In this document: positions 1-12,000 of the stretch, one piece after another
How the letters are laid out: every line of letters begins with the position of its first letter
Position numbering within the stretch: position 1 is the first letter of the stretch
NCBI GenBank assembly: GCA_918807975.1
Contig: OU964924.1
Span: 322,501 to 386,500 of the forward strand
From: Aplidium turbinatum
Lineage: Eukaryota > Chordata > Ascidiacea > Aplousobranchia > Polyclinidae
Reading direction: 5' to 3'
DNA length: 64,000 nucleotides
Notes under the pieces: generated by a model
Seen by the model: only the letters and a program-made list of their open reading frames with translations
What the model was told of the DNA's origin: nothing
Databases searched by the model: none
Program-made: the position numbers and the translations under genes

Positions 1-79
1 AAACAAAATTAAATAAATTTTAAATGAAATATTTGGCAACCCTGGTAACTTTTGGCCTGCAGTAACTCTTGGACTGCTA

Positions 80-200
80 CACCGGCTCGGTGGCTGAGTA
101 GTTAATGCGTCGGTCTCCGAATCGGTAGGCAGTCTTATAAAAAGTAGCTCAATCAGGCACAACTGGATGCTTCAATGCTTTGACAAAGAAAAAGTGTTGC
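80..200 (+). repeat. tRNA-derived SINE fragment
   Basis: Contains a pol III A-box-like stretch (tggctgagtagttaatgcg), then sequence resembling an anticodon arm (ggtctccgaatc). The B box is lost and the arms no longer pair, so this is a decayed SINE head rather than a tRNA gene. Confidence 0.5.
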
Positions 201-430
201 GTCATCATAACAGCTGTGTTGCCGAACTAATTTTGTAGTTACAAAATAAGAAACAATACTTTAACTGCTTTACATTAACTTGCTACTTTGCTTTAACAGT
301 CTTGTGACGTTTCAAGTGCAAAAGCTATTTGTCTTGCAGACAGTGCTTTCAGAACTGCTTTACAAAACTCCACAGCTTTCAATATCATTTTCCCACGCAC
401 ACAAAGCAACGTGGTTGATTGGTTGGTTTA

Positions 431-720
431 GAATCTTTATCCTCGGACTGACAAAGCCTTGATTGGTTATTCCTGGTTGTTTCGCATACCGCACTTGTAG
501 AGGCTCTTGACACAGAAATGATTAACGAGATTGGCAGAGTGAAATTTCCGATTGTTGGTTTGGTTTTGAATTTTTATCCTCGGACTGACAAAGCCTTGAT
601 AGGCAATTCCCAGTAGTTTCGCATACTTGTAGAGGCTCTTGATGCAGGGCCAGTTGCCAAGATTGGCAGAGTGAAGTTTTCCGATTGTTGAAGTCTTGTT
701 CCTGAGAAATTATTCCATTT
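431..720 (-). repeat. Two tandem pieces of a SINE 3' region
   Basis: A ~137-bp unit starting with gaat(c/t)tttatcctcgg occurs at 431 and again at 568. Each carries tttcgcata(c), gtagaggctcttga and gagtgaa(a/g)tttt, the same sequence as the 3' half of the SINE at 13446-13700. The tRNA-like head is missing in both. Confidence 0.6.
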
Positions 721-1257
721 GCAGGGGTTCGAGGTTTTATTTATATTATAATGTTTATTCTCCTGATAACTGCAGATACGCTGCTGGCGTAACAAAGCTT
801 CGATGATACAAAGGTAACACAATGAGTCTCAAGTTCTTTTATTCGTGAGTTCGAATTGAATTTAGATTTTGAATTTGAAAAGTTATCTTATGAGTCTCAG
901 TTAAAATTGTTTTGTGCAGAGGTATATAAACCACTTTCAGAAAAAGGAAAAAGCAAACAGTTACGTAATTTAAAATTGGCAAATTTCAACAATGTTTACG
1001 AACTAGGGTGAACTCCTGGTGAGATTCCGTCGCAGAGGTGAACTGCGGATATAACGTTTTGTTAAAGCGGAGAAGATTGAGAGCGATGACTTGCAATTAA
1101 ACAGAATCACTTGAGGAAAGCTGTGGGTGGAAGGTTATTTGAGTAAAAAATGATCCATCAAAATTATCTCGTTGCACAACAAGTGAGCCTTTTTTAAGAA
1201 ACGCAAATGTTATGTGAGAATTACATTTTGTAGAAAGCTAAAAACAATGGAAATTTA

Positions 1258-1405
1258 TTCGGGTCCCTACACATTCATTGGGTGCCGCTGAATGGAGAGC
1301 AGTCCTGAAAGTGCGTTGCTCAAGCGCACACTCCGAGAGTCGAATCAGCGCCGCGTGATTTTGAGCCGGGCGCGTAACGACTAAGCTAACGAGGCGGACG
1401 GTGGT
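1258..1405 (-). repeat. tRNA-derived SINE head (minus strand)
   Basis: Read on the minus strand it begins with a tRNA-like head: A box near ttagcttagtcgttacgcgc and B box gattcgactc. It then continues with gtgtgcgcttgagcaacgca and ccattcagcggcaccca, shared with the SINE at 13446-13700. Confidence 0.65.
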
Positions 1406-1901
1406 AGTTGTGTTGCCAGATGTTCAAAACTAACCTAAAAGTAGCCCAATCAATTCAATGAAACAAGCACTAACGTAACCCACATTTACAAAATTCATGC
1501 AAATGAAGTAATCAAAACTGACCAATGTGAAGTAAATGATATTTACTTCATAAAAGTTGGTTGAAAATTAAACAAAACTAATAAAACAACCAGACCACAA
1601 CCCACAACACTTACAACAACAATCCTAATAAAAATGTAATTAAACGTGTATAAGTCCTGCTCTAACTTCGCCACATGATAAAGTGCAGACGTCTAGCAGT
1701 GTTGCCTGGTGCTCCACCACCCAGATATTTCGAACCCAGATAGTTTAGAAATGATTGCCGCTTGGTATAATTGTTTGGATGAACAAACTTGTGCAGTTCT
1801 GATGCTATTTACCTCGAAACGGATTACGGACAAAAAATATCTAAACTCTCGGTCCGAGACTTAAGGAAAAGTTTGGTGACTTTGGAGATTACTCACTAAA
1901 G

Positions 1902-1966
1902 CAGGGGTCGGCAACCTACGGCCACGGGCTGGATCCGGCCCGCAGCGTATTATATGGCCTGCTTGT
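1902..1966. mobile_element. hAT-type terminus (partial, outer element)
   Basis: Starts caggggtcggcaacc and runs into ggatccggcccgc, the typical look of a hAT terminal inverted repeat. The hAT element at 1975 was inserted just inside it. No matching right end was found, so the extent is unknown. Confidence 0.5.
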
Positions 1967-2840
1967 GCCTAGTGCAGCGTTTCTTAACCTTTTCTGACTC
2001 TAGCACCTCTGTAAACAGGCGTGAACAGTCCAGCACCCCCTAATTATCGTTGACATACGACTACTACAGTGCCGATCAAAAGTTTAGTAGAGGCTGCAAT
2101 TTTGACTTGCCTTCAGATCGCTGGCGATATATTATGTAATGAAGTCTCTTGTTGTTTAACAAACTGTCTTAACGAACTTAATTCAGGATTTGGTATTTGA
2201 CTTTCATTCACCAACAGAAATTCAATTATAACCATATGTAAGCAAATCAAGTCTCTTAAAACAACAGCACAGTTGGTTAGGTGACAAAAAAAATACAAAA
2301 TATACCGCCAGTGATCAAAAAGCATGTCAAAATTTCGGCGCCGCCATTAAACTTTGGCCTGCACTATTGAAAGGAAAGCGATATAAAATTGATCATTTTG
2401 TTTATTCTTCAAAATTGCTGTCGTCATTGGTGATGAAAGAAATAGGAAAACCCGAGAATAGTGAAAAAACATGGAAAAACTTAAGCATAGCCTACTTAAG
2501 TTACTCAGCTGGGTAACTAGTTATACATGTATCAATGTGATTTCTGCAGGGCCTCCGAGAGAAGTCAGCACTGGTCGGGAAACAATACGAAAACTGGGCC
2601 CCATAATATTTTTTAGCAAATATACAAGTAATTTGTATCTTGCGTTGCATGTTCGCGTTAAGCTGAAATTAGCCTACTTTCCTCAGCATGAAAAGAACTT
2701 CGTTCAATGTAAAAGTCATCAATAATCATTGGATTACACTTGCAGCAAAAATGCCATTGAGGCAAACTATTTTGTCTAGAAAGCTTTGTAAACATAATAG
2801 GCCTACAGGCAACGAAAATAGTTCAACCAAGCATTTAATT

Positions 2841-3058
2841 TAGGAGTGTCCAAACTTTTTCCCACGCGAGCCAAATTTGATAATAAGTGTTCGCGGGCCA
2901 ACAGCCACAATAATTTTTCAAAAACTGCAAGTTGAATTTATATGATTTTTGTGTGTCTGCAGGCCAAAAATAACATATTGTACAACAACAGGCGCAGGCC
3001 ATACAAAAGCGTCTCGTGGACCGGAGTTGACCCGCAGGCCGGACTTTGGACATCCCTG
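2841..3058. mobile_element. 218-bp hAT MITE
   Basis: Left end taggagtgtccaaac, right end tttggacatccctg, inverted. Perfect 8-bp duplication atttaatt at 2833-2840 and 3059-3066. The CAGGGxTGTCCAAA-type end is a common hAT terminus. Non-coding; subterminal GC-rich motifs (cgcgggcc, cgcaggcc). Confidence 0.9.
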
Positions 3059-3941
3059 ATTTAATTCAACCCTTTCTGGACTTTTTGCAATGCAAAATTA
3101 CGGATCACAGCATCAAATGATAAAATTTTGCGACGTCTGAATTGATGCACAACATGTATAGTTACGCTTTTCAATCGATTTTGAGTCATAGGCCTACTGG
3201 AGCGCAAACAATTATTTACAAGTTTCAGTAATTGCTAAAAGCACGTTCTCAAAGCGCAACCGTTGGAGGTAGCTACTGGAACACAAAAAAATCATAACAA
3301 AACTATTTGGAAAAACCTTTCGAAAGTTGCAATCAATGATTCCTTGTGTAGAGATTATGGGGTGGTTCGTTCTGGTTTGCCGCTGAAGTTTGCTGTGTGG
3401 CTTTCTGTCAAAAGTACCAACTCATCCAAAATGTCTTGAAAAATGTCATTGTTGTAGCCTAAAAATGGTTTAAATTTGTCCACATGCCCGCAACTGCTCA
3501 GCAGACATACGATGAAATTTTCATGGAACTTCAAACTCATCGACGATAAGTTTGAGTTTGTTGATACATTTGTCAATTCCAACAACTATCGAATCCTTTG
3601 CAATGTACGGTAGTCCGTAGAATACATTTCCTTCGAATGATTCAGCTAGTTAAGTGGAGTTATAAAAGCGTTCTGTCCTCAGGAAAAGAAAATCATTTCC
3701 TTTTAAATTTATAATTGCCACTGCAACTTTAGCTTGCGAGTAGTAACCTACTCTTCTCAGCTTTCTCTTACTTAGATTACATCTTCCTTTAATTTCATTA
3801 AATTCATCAGTGAATCTTGTTTAGGACCGTAATCCACATGATGCAAAGCAGTCACAAATTTAAAACTGCTAGTTGTAGGCTACTTTAGCATTGACTCAGC
3901 TTCCGATCAAGCTCTTGTTGGTTCCAACTTGATGCATTTAA

Positions 3942-4531
3942 AGGGCGGGGAAACCCAAATTCACTTTTTGCGAGTTTTTTGTTTCAGCGTGATGTCATTG
4001 CGTACAACATGCGTTTTAGCAAAAAAATAATCCAAATTTTGTTGCCCTCGTCTCGCTAAGGCCGCTTTTGTTTGATACCCGTTTGCGAGGTCTCGCGTGC
4101 ATCAAGCTGTGATTCTGTTCGCTGTGACGTCACAAGGTACATATAGTTGTGGCCAAAAGTTTAAGACCAGACTTGATTTATGACGATTTTTGCATTACTT
4201 CAAAATACTGCATCATATATTGTTTCAGTTGCATCATCTTTATGCATCATCTTATATCTGATGCAGTATTTTGAAGTAATGCAAAAATCGTCATAAATCA
4301 AGTCTGGTCTTAAACTTTTGGCCACAACTATATGTACCTTGTGACGTCACAGCGAACAGAATCACAGCTTGATGCGCAACGAGACCTCGCAAACGGGTAT
4401 CAAACAAAAGCGGCCTTAGCGAGACGAGGGCAACAAAATTTGGATTATTTTTTTGCTAAAACGCATGTTGTACACAATGACATTACGCTGAAACAAAAAG
4501 CTCGCAAAGTTAATTTGGGTTTCCCCGCCCT
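3942..4531. mobile_element. 590-bp palindromic element flanked by TTAA
   Basis: Almost the whole element is one inverted repeat: the left arm from agggcggggaaaccc is mirrored to the right end gggtttccccgccct with only scattered mismatches. TTAA lies on both sides (3938-3941, 4532-4535), pointing to a piggyBac- or Kolobok-type MITE. The centre (about 4141-4335) carries a second inverted pair, tagttgtggccaaaag, which matches Tc1-like ends. Confidence 0.85.
4141..4335. mobile_element. Tc1/mariner-like MITE at the palindrome centre
   Basis: Ends read tagttgtggccaaaagttta and its complement, resembling the CAGTTGTGGCCAAAAG termini of Tc1-like elements known from fish and other animals; flanking bases contain TA. 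The arms of ~90 bp surround a short loop of catcat repeats. Confidence 0.6.
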
Positions 4532-4844
4532 TTAAGAAACGTCTTTAGAGCTTCAATTTCAAAAGGGTAATGTAAAGCATTGGGTTTGACTGCACCACGC
4601 CTTGATTACCCTCTCGAAGTCAATTTTCTTTGCAAGATGATAGGACAGCTTTCTTTAGATTTTTCAGAATTTTTCCTCTGACTGGGCTATAACTTTAAAG
4701 ATGCTACAAGCTTACAGATAATAATCAATTACTCCAAAAATGATTTGAACGATTTGAAGACATTTGAACAACGCTGTCTGTAGGCAACATTATGAATTCC
4801 AACTAGATTTAACTTAAGCAACATAATCAGCCATAAACAAAAAA

Positions 4845-5232
4845 CTCAAATAAAGAAGAAACTCACTACCTTCAAAAATCACATCATGAGATGCATGACC
4901 AACAAAAGGCTACTTAACCACACGAAAACAGAAGATCTTTCAACTATGACAAAATTACATCCAATTGCAGCAATAATAACATCAAAAATTTTAAAACTGT
5001 TCGGCCACAGTAAAAGATCACAATTCGGACACAGCAAAGTTTGCACAGAAGGAAAAATAGAAGGAAAAAGAAAACGTGGCAGACAACCAAAACGATAGCA
5101 AGACAACATTCAATCATGGACCGGACTCAACTTGGCGACAGTGGGCGAGCTGGCTCAAAATTGCCACTCTTGGAAGCAAATAACTCATGCTGATGCGCAA
5201 TCTGCTGCAGGCGGAGATGATGACTGATGATC
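4845..5232 (+). mobile_element. 3' tail of a LINE (reverse transcriptase C-terminus)
   Basis: The frame at 4886-5098 and its continuation past one stop read RCMTNKRLLNHTKTEDL, then EGKIEGKRKRGRQPKR, then QDNIQSWTGLNLATVGELAQ and HSWKQITHADAQ. This is the end of the post-polymerase region typical of animal LINE proteins. A gatgatgactgatgat run marks the 3' end. Strongly 5'-truncated and non-functional. Confidence 0.65.
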
Positions 5233-6473
5233 CATAAACAAAAAATATACAGGATTTACTTTCTTTAATCGTGCTTGGACTGATACCTTTAACTTTCCCG
5301 GACAACTTATGTTGGATACAACATCTTATGCCCGGCCAACGCAGATTTTGAAGTTAAGGTTCAGTTGTCAAGCATAAATAGTTCCCACTTAGCTAAAACA
5401 GCACCAGTTTTCAAGTTGACACTATCAATACAATCGAAACCGTTCAGTGATACAGAAATCATTTTAGCTTCAGATTTTACGTCTTGAAGCTGTTCAACAT
5501 CGCCTACCTTAACACGAAAATGATTTGTTCTTGATGAGAAGCATCGCGACTCGAGAGTGACATTTACAATGATTGAGAAATACTTGGAACTACGCATTTC
5601 ATTTAAGAATTTATTGATTATTTAGTTGGTACATTTTTACTTTAGTACTAAAAATGGGCCCCCCTCAAAAGTGCAAAAACAAAAAACTACTCGTTTTTCC
5701 TTTACAATGTTTTGCTAGGGGGGAAACTGGCCCGACTTCCCCCCCCTCTCGGAGCCACTGGATTTCTGTTGTTGCTTATGTGTGACCAATTTCTCAATTT
5801 GAGGCTTCGTGTTGGTGAAAGCCACTCTCATATTGTGGAGCAACCCATGTTGAAGGCGGTTCCGGCAAATTGTTTTGATTTGGAGCATGGTGAAGAACGC
5901 TTTCTCACACAAGTAGGTAGTCGGAAATGGAACGATGAATTTATTCCAATGCTGCTCGTGCAAATGCAGGATATGCTGTCAACTGATCACACCAGAAATC
6001 AGCAAGCGGAAGGACGAAATTTGGTCCGACAACTCTGATTCACATGCACGTCAATCATCTCCTCCTTTAGGCTATTATCATCACTCATTTCTGCCAAGAA
6101 GGGCTGCTGTATCCACTCTGGATGTGAGTGATTTGTGGGAACGTATTTTGCCATGGTGGTTTCTAGAAGCGAGAGGTGAGCAACAATACTACAACAAAGC
6201 ACCCACCAGGTAAGTTCGTACAAACTACTCAGGATCAATTTGCGTACTTGACTGAGAGATGACTACAATAACAGCAAATCATGTAGGCTACTTCGAAACA
6301 GCAATCATTGATATGACAACTGTTGATACTGGCAGAAAAAGGAAAAAATGCAGAAAAGTAAAATTGCATTTTTTGATATTATAACTTACTGCATGCATTT
6401 AGCACCCCCTACAGTCTATTCCAACACCTCCAAGGGGTGCTAGCACTCCCGGTTAAGAAGCGCTGGCCTAGTG

Positions 6474-8752
6474 GTATGTCAGCCTATTTTACAATCGAAT
6501 GAGAGAGCAAGCACTTTTCATTAATCAGTTCGGTAGGCCCACGTCTTTGATTTGCAGCGTTTTTGTTTCTGTAAACAAGGAATTCAACATAAAGCGCCAT
6601 TAGGATGCAAACCATAGCCTACTAGTTTTTTTTTAAGTCAATGGGTCAAACAAGGAACAACAAACTTAATCTACTCAAAAATAGCTTAAACCAGTAAAGT
6701 TCTTTTTTCCAAAGGAAAACCATTGAATCGGAAAATAATAATTTTGCTACCTACATGGTACCGGCAGTCAGTAGCGGATGCAGGATTTTCTCAAAAGAGG
6801 GGAGGGGTCATTCGAAATATTTTTCGAATCGAAACGAAAACAAATAGAAAAACACCCATTTGCCAATAATAACCAGTAAGTCATATTGTGTAAGATTAGC
6901 CTGCCATACTCGACTTGCATTAACGATAATTTTTAGTTTGCAGCAACTAGTTTATTCGTTTGGATACATTTTGCATTAAAAACAAAAATGTGATATAACA
7001 CACGACGTTGCATGCAATGTTTTACGTAGACGACGTAGTTAGCTTACTCAACCCAATGAACCACGCGTATGGATGGTAGGCTATGTTCAGTGGCGTACGC
7101 AGGATTTTTTTACTGGGAGAGGAGGGCATTTGATTCACCTTGACATTTTTTATCAAGAGTAGCCCAACGCAACTTTATAGTTTGACCAAGGTTTAAGGTA
7201 GTCGAGTCGAGGTCATCGAGGTTGGTGGAATATAAACTCTCACGGTCTTTGCGTATGTCACTGTACTTTTGGATTGAGCATCATCTCGTCCCCTCCCTTC
7301 CGAAATTCACTAGTGGGCCTCTATTTTTTAGTAAACTTGTTAAAAATGTTTTTCAAACTGTAGGTTGTGAATTCGGTTTAAAAATGTCAGTTTGACTCCA
7401 CAATCTGTTGGGACTCCATCTTTGACTTTATAACAATGCAAAGGGCTATGGAATTTAACTAAAAAAATTCAGCAGCATCATTTTCAGACTGTGGGTAGTC
7501 TACTGCTAAGCGAAGGCCTTCCCCTTTTTTGGCTAATCTAGTCGATCATATGTTTCCTATACCAGTTTGTAGTTCACCGTTCTGCAAAAACTAAAAACTA
7601 GGTAAAAGAATGAAGCAGTGTTTGTCTGCAAAAAAAATAAAACTCTGGGTTGAGCGCAAAACAGCCTACTTCAACAAGGTAGTTACAAAAAATTTGGTGA
7701 CGTGAAGTATCCTTCTGTATGCAAGCTCCTTCCCCTATTTTAAAAGTTTTTTAATTCAAAAAAATCATCACGAATGCAAAGTAAACGCTGGATAATCCCT
7801 ATCAACTCTTCTGGATGCCATTATTGAACAATGAACATCTTCGTCGTTTCACCAGCATTTAATTTTGGACAAGTCTCATGCTATCAACTGTTGAAACACA
7901 CTTTTCAAGACAGCGAGAGCGTAGCATTATATCTTCTGTAAACTCCAACAAAATAGCATAGATTTACTGGTTTCGCTGATTCAAAGTAATCACTCCAAAT
8001 GATGATCAAAAATACAAAACAGATGGATGCAGCCTAAGCTATAAAATGTTGAGTTTTTGTAACAGTGTTGTCACATTTTTTGTTTAAAATTGCCGAAAAT
8101 CGCTGCACCAACTAAATATGAACATGGATGGGCCACTAAACAAAGATGTGGACCAATTTGTGTCAGTTATTTTGTTTAAAAGTTCTTTCGGCAACAGCTC
8201 CACGCATTGAAAAACTTGTTAAAAAAACTCACCAACCATCTCACTGAAATTGATTTTAATAAATCCACATAAAAGACTGCAGTAAATTTAACCGGTGAAA
8301 ATGTGGCTTATGTTCATTATTTTTTTCCCTATAATCTAGCCAAGCTTGATAAGAAATAGTAATAACTTACTAATCGGAGGAAATGTACGAAAAGCAGTAA
8401 TAACGTCGTAAAAAGGCGTTTTTATTTTCAGAATTGTGGATTAAAACAGCGAAACGAAACATAACTGGATGTCGGCATGAATCAAATTTGGGTAAATTTT
8501 GCATTAGATATGCTTTTGTTGAATACTTTTATGGGGAGACGCCAGGCTACGTTGATTAGGCTACTCTGAGAGAGTCGGGGTGCGAAAAAGTTGAAAACCT
8601 CTGTCTCAGAATATACTGTTATATTCTAAAATAAAGGCTAGAGTTGAATTTGAAAAACAAAATCGCCAATTAACCTCCTCCTTTAGTATCATTTGTCAAT
8701 TTAAACAAAATCTTTAGTCTGGACAACAGGTGTTCAACATATGATTTGGAGC
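6474..8752. other. Non-coding flank downstream of the receptor gene
   Basis: No gene seen. Two stretches beginning cagtagcggatgcaggattt (6776) and cagtggcgtacgcagga (7090) look like left ends of hAT-type elements, and ggttttcaac-type sequence near 8600 looks like a right end. None could be paired with a target duplication. ccgaaaatcgctgcac at 8092 recurs near 29677. Confidence 0.4.
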
Positions 8753-9057
8753 TCATAAACTTTGCCTTTGCTGCATTTGGATACGTATCAAAGACGGAAG
8801 CTCTTTTACTTTTCTTGGTAGAAACGTCGAGTATATCCACGGATTCACTGCGCTGTTGATCGGGATGAGAAAGATGGCAGTTATCGGGTACGCCATGCCT
8901 GGTATTTCAACTCCAGCAAATGACAGGAAGGACATAATGCAAATAGGAATCCAACACAAGAAGTCGGTGATCATAATGCGCATGATTGTTCCCGATAAGT
9001 CTTTGCTTCTTTTAGCTTGTGCTTGACTGACTGTGTTGACATTGTCTTGTTTAACTG
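8753..9057 (-). CDS. Receptor exon 6: TM6, TM7 and C-terminus
   Basis: Encodes TM6 (FLCWIP), TM7 (NPWIY) and a short basic cytoplasmic tail, ending in TGA at 8753. The acceptor reads TAGCAG, a NAGNAG tandem site: splicing after the first AG gives the exon listed; splicing after the second would start at 9054 and drop one alanine codon, staying in frame. Confidence 0.9.
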
Positions 9058-12000
9058 CTATAATAATAATAAGTGGAGGTTGAACATATTATTTCGTGCA
9101 TGAATGTAGATTAAACAACAAGTAAACAAAGCCAAGCAAACACACGGCATACAGCACAGCCTTCATAACTAGGAAGATTACTTGTAGGCTACAACTAAAA
9201 CAGTGACAGATGATAATTAATTCAAATCATAATCAATGATCATGCTAGTAGGCCCTACCTGGCCAGGGTTTGATCCCAAGTCTGGCCACACCGAAGAGTT
9301 AAAACGGTGCCAATAGTGTTCGCTTGTGTGAATCAAAGAAAACAAGTCGGATAACAATGTGGTTGTATTGCAAATGTTTGTTTTGTTTTTGTTTTATTAT
9401 CTTTATCCTGCATTGCAGGAAAGCGGACTTGAGCGTTATGCATCGGTGTACGCCTTCCGACGTACACCTGACCCACGCTGCAGCCGACTGCAATGTCTGT
9501 TTCCGGTTGTCTACTCTACTTATGACTGAAATTTGGTACTACCCATTACTCGAAATCGATCACTGGGTAGAGGCAATTATCGTAAAGTTTCTTGCCCAGA
9601 GAAACAACAGCAAGTGCGGGTGGCTGGAGTCGAACATGCAGGCTCTCGACTGCGAGCCCAACGCGCTAACCACTCGGCCACTGCTGCCGACTATTTGCCT
9701 TTTCAACTTTATAAATATAATATAAAGTTGAAAATACAGTCCGTAAGTAATCAAGAAGGTTGTGGAATGCCAACAAATAAACAAATATCTTCATTATTAT
9801 TTACAAACGCGAGCACATTACCTTTGTTCTTATTGTAACTTGCAGAATGGTAAAGCAGCACGTAAACAATGAACATGTAGAAAAATGCTGCAAAATTCAT
9901 CATTAAGATCCCAAACGAGTAGATGAATGCCGGTTCGTTTGAAGCGCCGTAATATCTGATAAATAAAGAAATAAAGATGAGCAGACGCACAAAAACATAT
10001 CGAAATTATTGTACATTCAACATAGCTATCGGCTGGTCGGCGATAAAGTAACGGAGAAACTTATATTCTCGGTATGTCTACGCGGCATTTGGCCACGAGA
10101 GTGAGGGAGCACTTAGATTTAACTAATTTGAACAAGCAAAGTGCCATTAAAGACCATATATTCGATTGTCAAAAATGTTCAAATAACAAACCATCCTTGA
10201 AATCTTTTAGAGTTTTGCGTAAATGTTCCACCGAATTCGACACTAAAATCTACGAGGCTTTGCTAATAAAATCATACAATCCTCGCCTCAACACACAGTT
10301 GTTTGCCTCAAGTGCTCCTTATTTACTCAACGTCTTTTCTTGATACGTCATATGATGCGTCTTTGCCTCGTGTAATTTAAACGCCATGTGATGTGCCTTG
10401 CTCCTATGCTCTGCCGTTTCATTCTGCATTTCGTTTTTCAATTCAGTGTTTAGATCAGTTATTCATTTTCATTGTAGATATGATAGGCAGTTATTTTGTG
10501 TTACTTGATAAGGGCTAACGTGTGTATGGCCGAAAACGTTTGTAGCTTATAGTTTATGTTCAATTTTAATGGATTATGTTAAATGCCGTGTGATTGCTTG
10601 GTTGTATATGTCTGTGGTTGAAGAAAGTGACCTCTTTACCAAAATTGTATTAAATAGTAATGAAGTGACTGAAAAGAAGATAATTTCCTCAACGGAGTTA
10701 CCTGTGTTCGGTGTCAAGCGAAAGGCGAAGACAAAACTTCCAGAAGAAAGTTTGTATGAGCCAAATGAATTTGTACTAATTGCAAAAATATAATAATATG
10801 AAGATAATAATATGAAGATAATAATATGAAGACATATTATGAAAATATGAAAATAAAACAATATGAAAACAAAAACATTCATATTATGAAGCAGTTATGA
10901 ATTTCTAGTGCGTCAGTGGCAGACATGGGAATGGATCGAATGTACTTTATCTTCATGATCCAACCAATTACAATAGTTACCCGACTGCTATTGTTCCCAA
11001 CCAATTACACTAATTACACGGCTGCTATTGTTTTCACCGCCAAATTGTAAAACGTTAAACAATTTGTGAAGACTTATTATTAAATCTTTGGACAATGTGG
11101 CGCCAGGTCACGCTATTCATGTTTTTTCAACGATTTCAGAACTTTGTGATTGTTGATCGTTTCATCTTCTTTTCAACAAACACACGCAATAAACAAAAGA
11201 AGACAAAATTTTGCATCGAAACAGAATTAATTCTTTGCATCCAACGGAACAAAATTCAAGATAAATTTTCAAGATCGGTAATTTTTGTTTCAAACAATTT
11301 CAACTGCTCATGAAATGTATTTAAATTTTGATACGTACCTTGGCAAGCAAATCCCATCTGTGCTGTAATATCCAAATGATCCAAATGTGGTTTGGGAGGA
11401 CTCCTCACAATAATATGGAACAACTAAAGACTTGTTAAATATCTTGCAAAAACTTAAAATGGACAAGGAAGTGACTTCTGGAATGGTTCGTCTTTCACCA
11501 GGAAGTTTGTTTGCAGTTTCAATCAATTTCATTAGTTGCTTTGTGCTAACAGACTGTGGTATGTAAGGTTGATCTATGACAATTTCTGTTGCCAGGTTGT
11601 TGGAGATTGATGGGAAAATTGGAATGACAGCAAGAAGTATTGCCAAAACCCACAAGCATGCGATTGTGGAACTGAGACGCCTCCAACTCATGAACTTTGC
11701 TTTAAAAGGTTTACGTACTACATACAATCGGTATGATGACATCACAACCAACATGCAAACCGACATTTGACTTGAAACTACAGCAAGGGCACCAGCGAAC
11801 ACACATTGATTGCTGAGTAACCAGTTTCGTTTCTGCTCACAATACCTTCCAGAAAATTCAACTGACTTTGATGCAATAAATAAAAGATAGAAACCCATCA
11901 AGAAATCTGACACTGCTAAGTTGAGGAGCATAATGTTGAAACAGAGTCCAGCTGTGTTTGAAGAAGCATTTGCGTTTCGATTGGTTTCACCAATGTCCAC

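Larger units (their letters stand above)
1975..6465. mobile_element. hAT element with 8-bp target duplication (4.5 kb, nested insertions)
   Basis: Left end cagcgtttcttaacc and right end ggttaagaagcgctg are inverted repeats with one mismatch in 15. They are flanked by a perfect direct repeat gcctagtg (1967-1974 and 6466-6473), the 8-bp duplication expected of hAT. No recognisable transposase remains. Inside are a 218-bp hAT MITE (2841-3058), a TTAA palindrome (3942-4531) and a LINE tail (about 4845-5232). Short open frames at 3355-3585, 5361-5597 and 5712-6038 match nothing I recognise. Confidence 0.88.

Noticed and set aside
5712-6213. Overlapping open frames that might be a hAT transposase
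   Set aside because: None of the frames shows hATC, zinc-finger or catalytic motifs, and they read in both directions through C-rich sequence.
7090-7262. Possible short hAT MITE (cagtggcgtacgc ... gcgtatgtcactg)
   Set aside because: The ends are weakly inverted but the 8 bases on either side do not match, so a transposed unit is not supported.
9533-9838. 101-codon frame, similar to a minus-strand frame at 45519-45845
   Set aside because: The shared protein string is just the two copies of the SINE translated by chance; no family resemblance.
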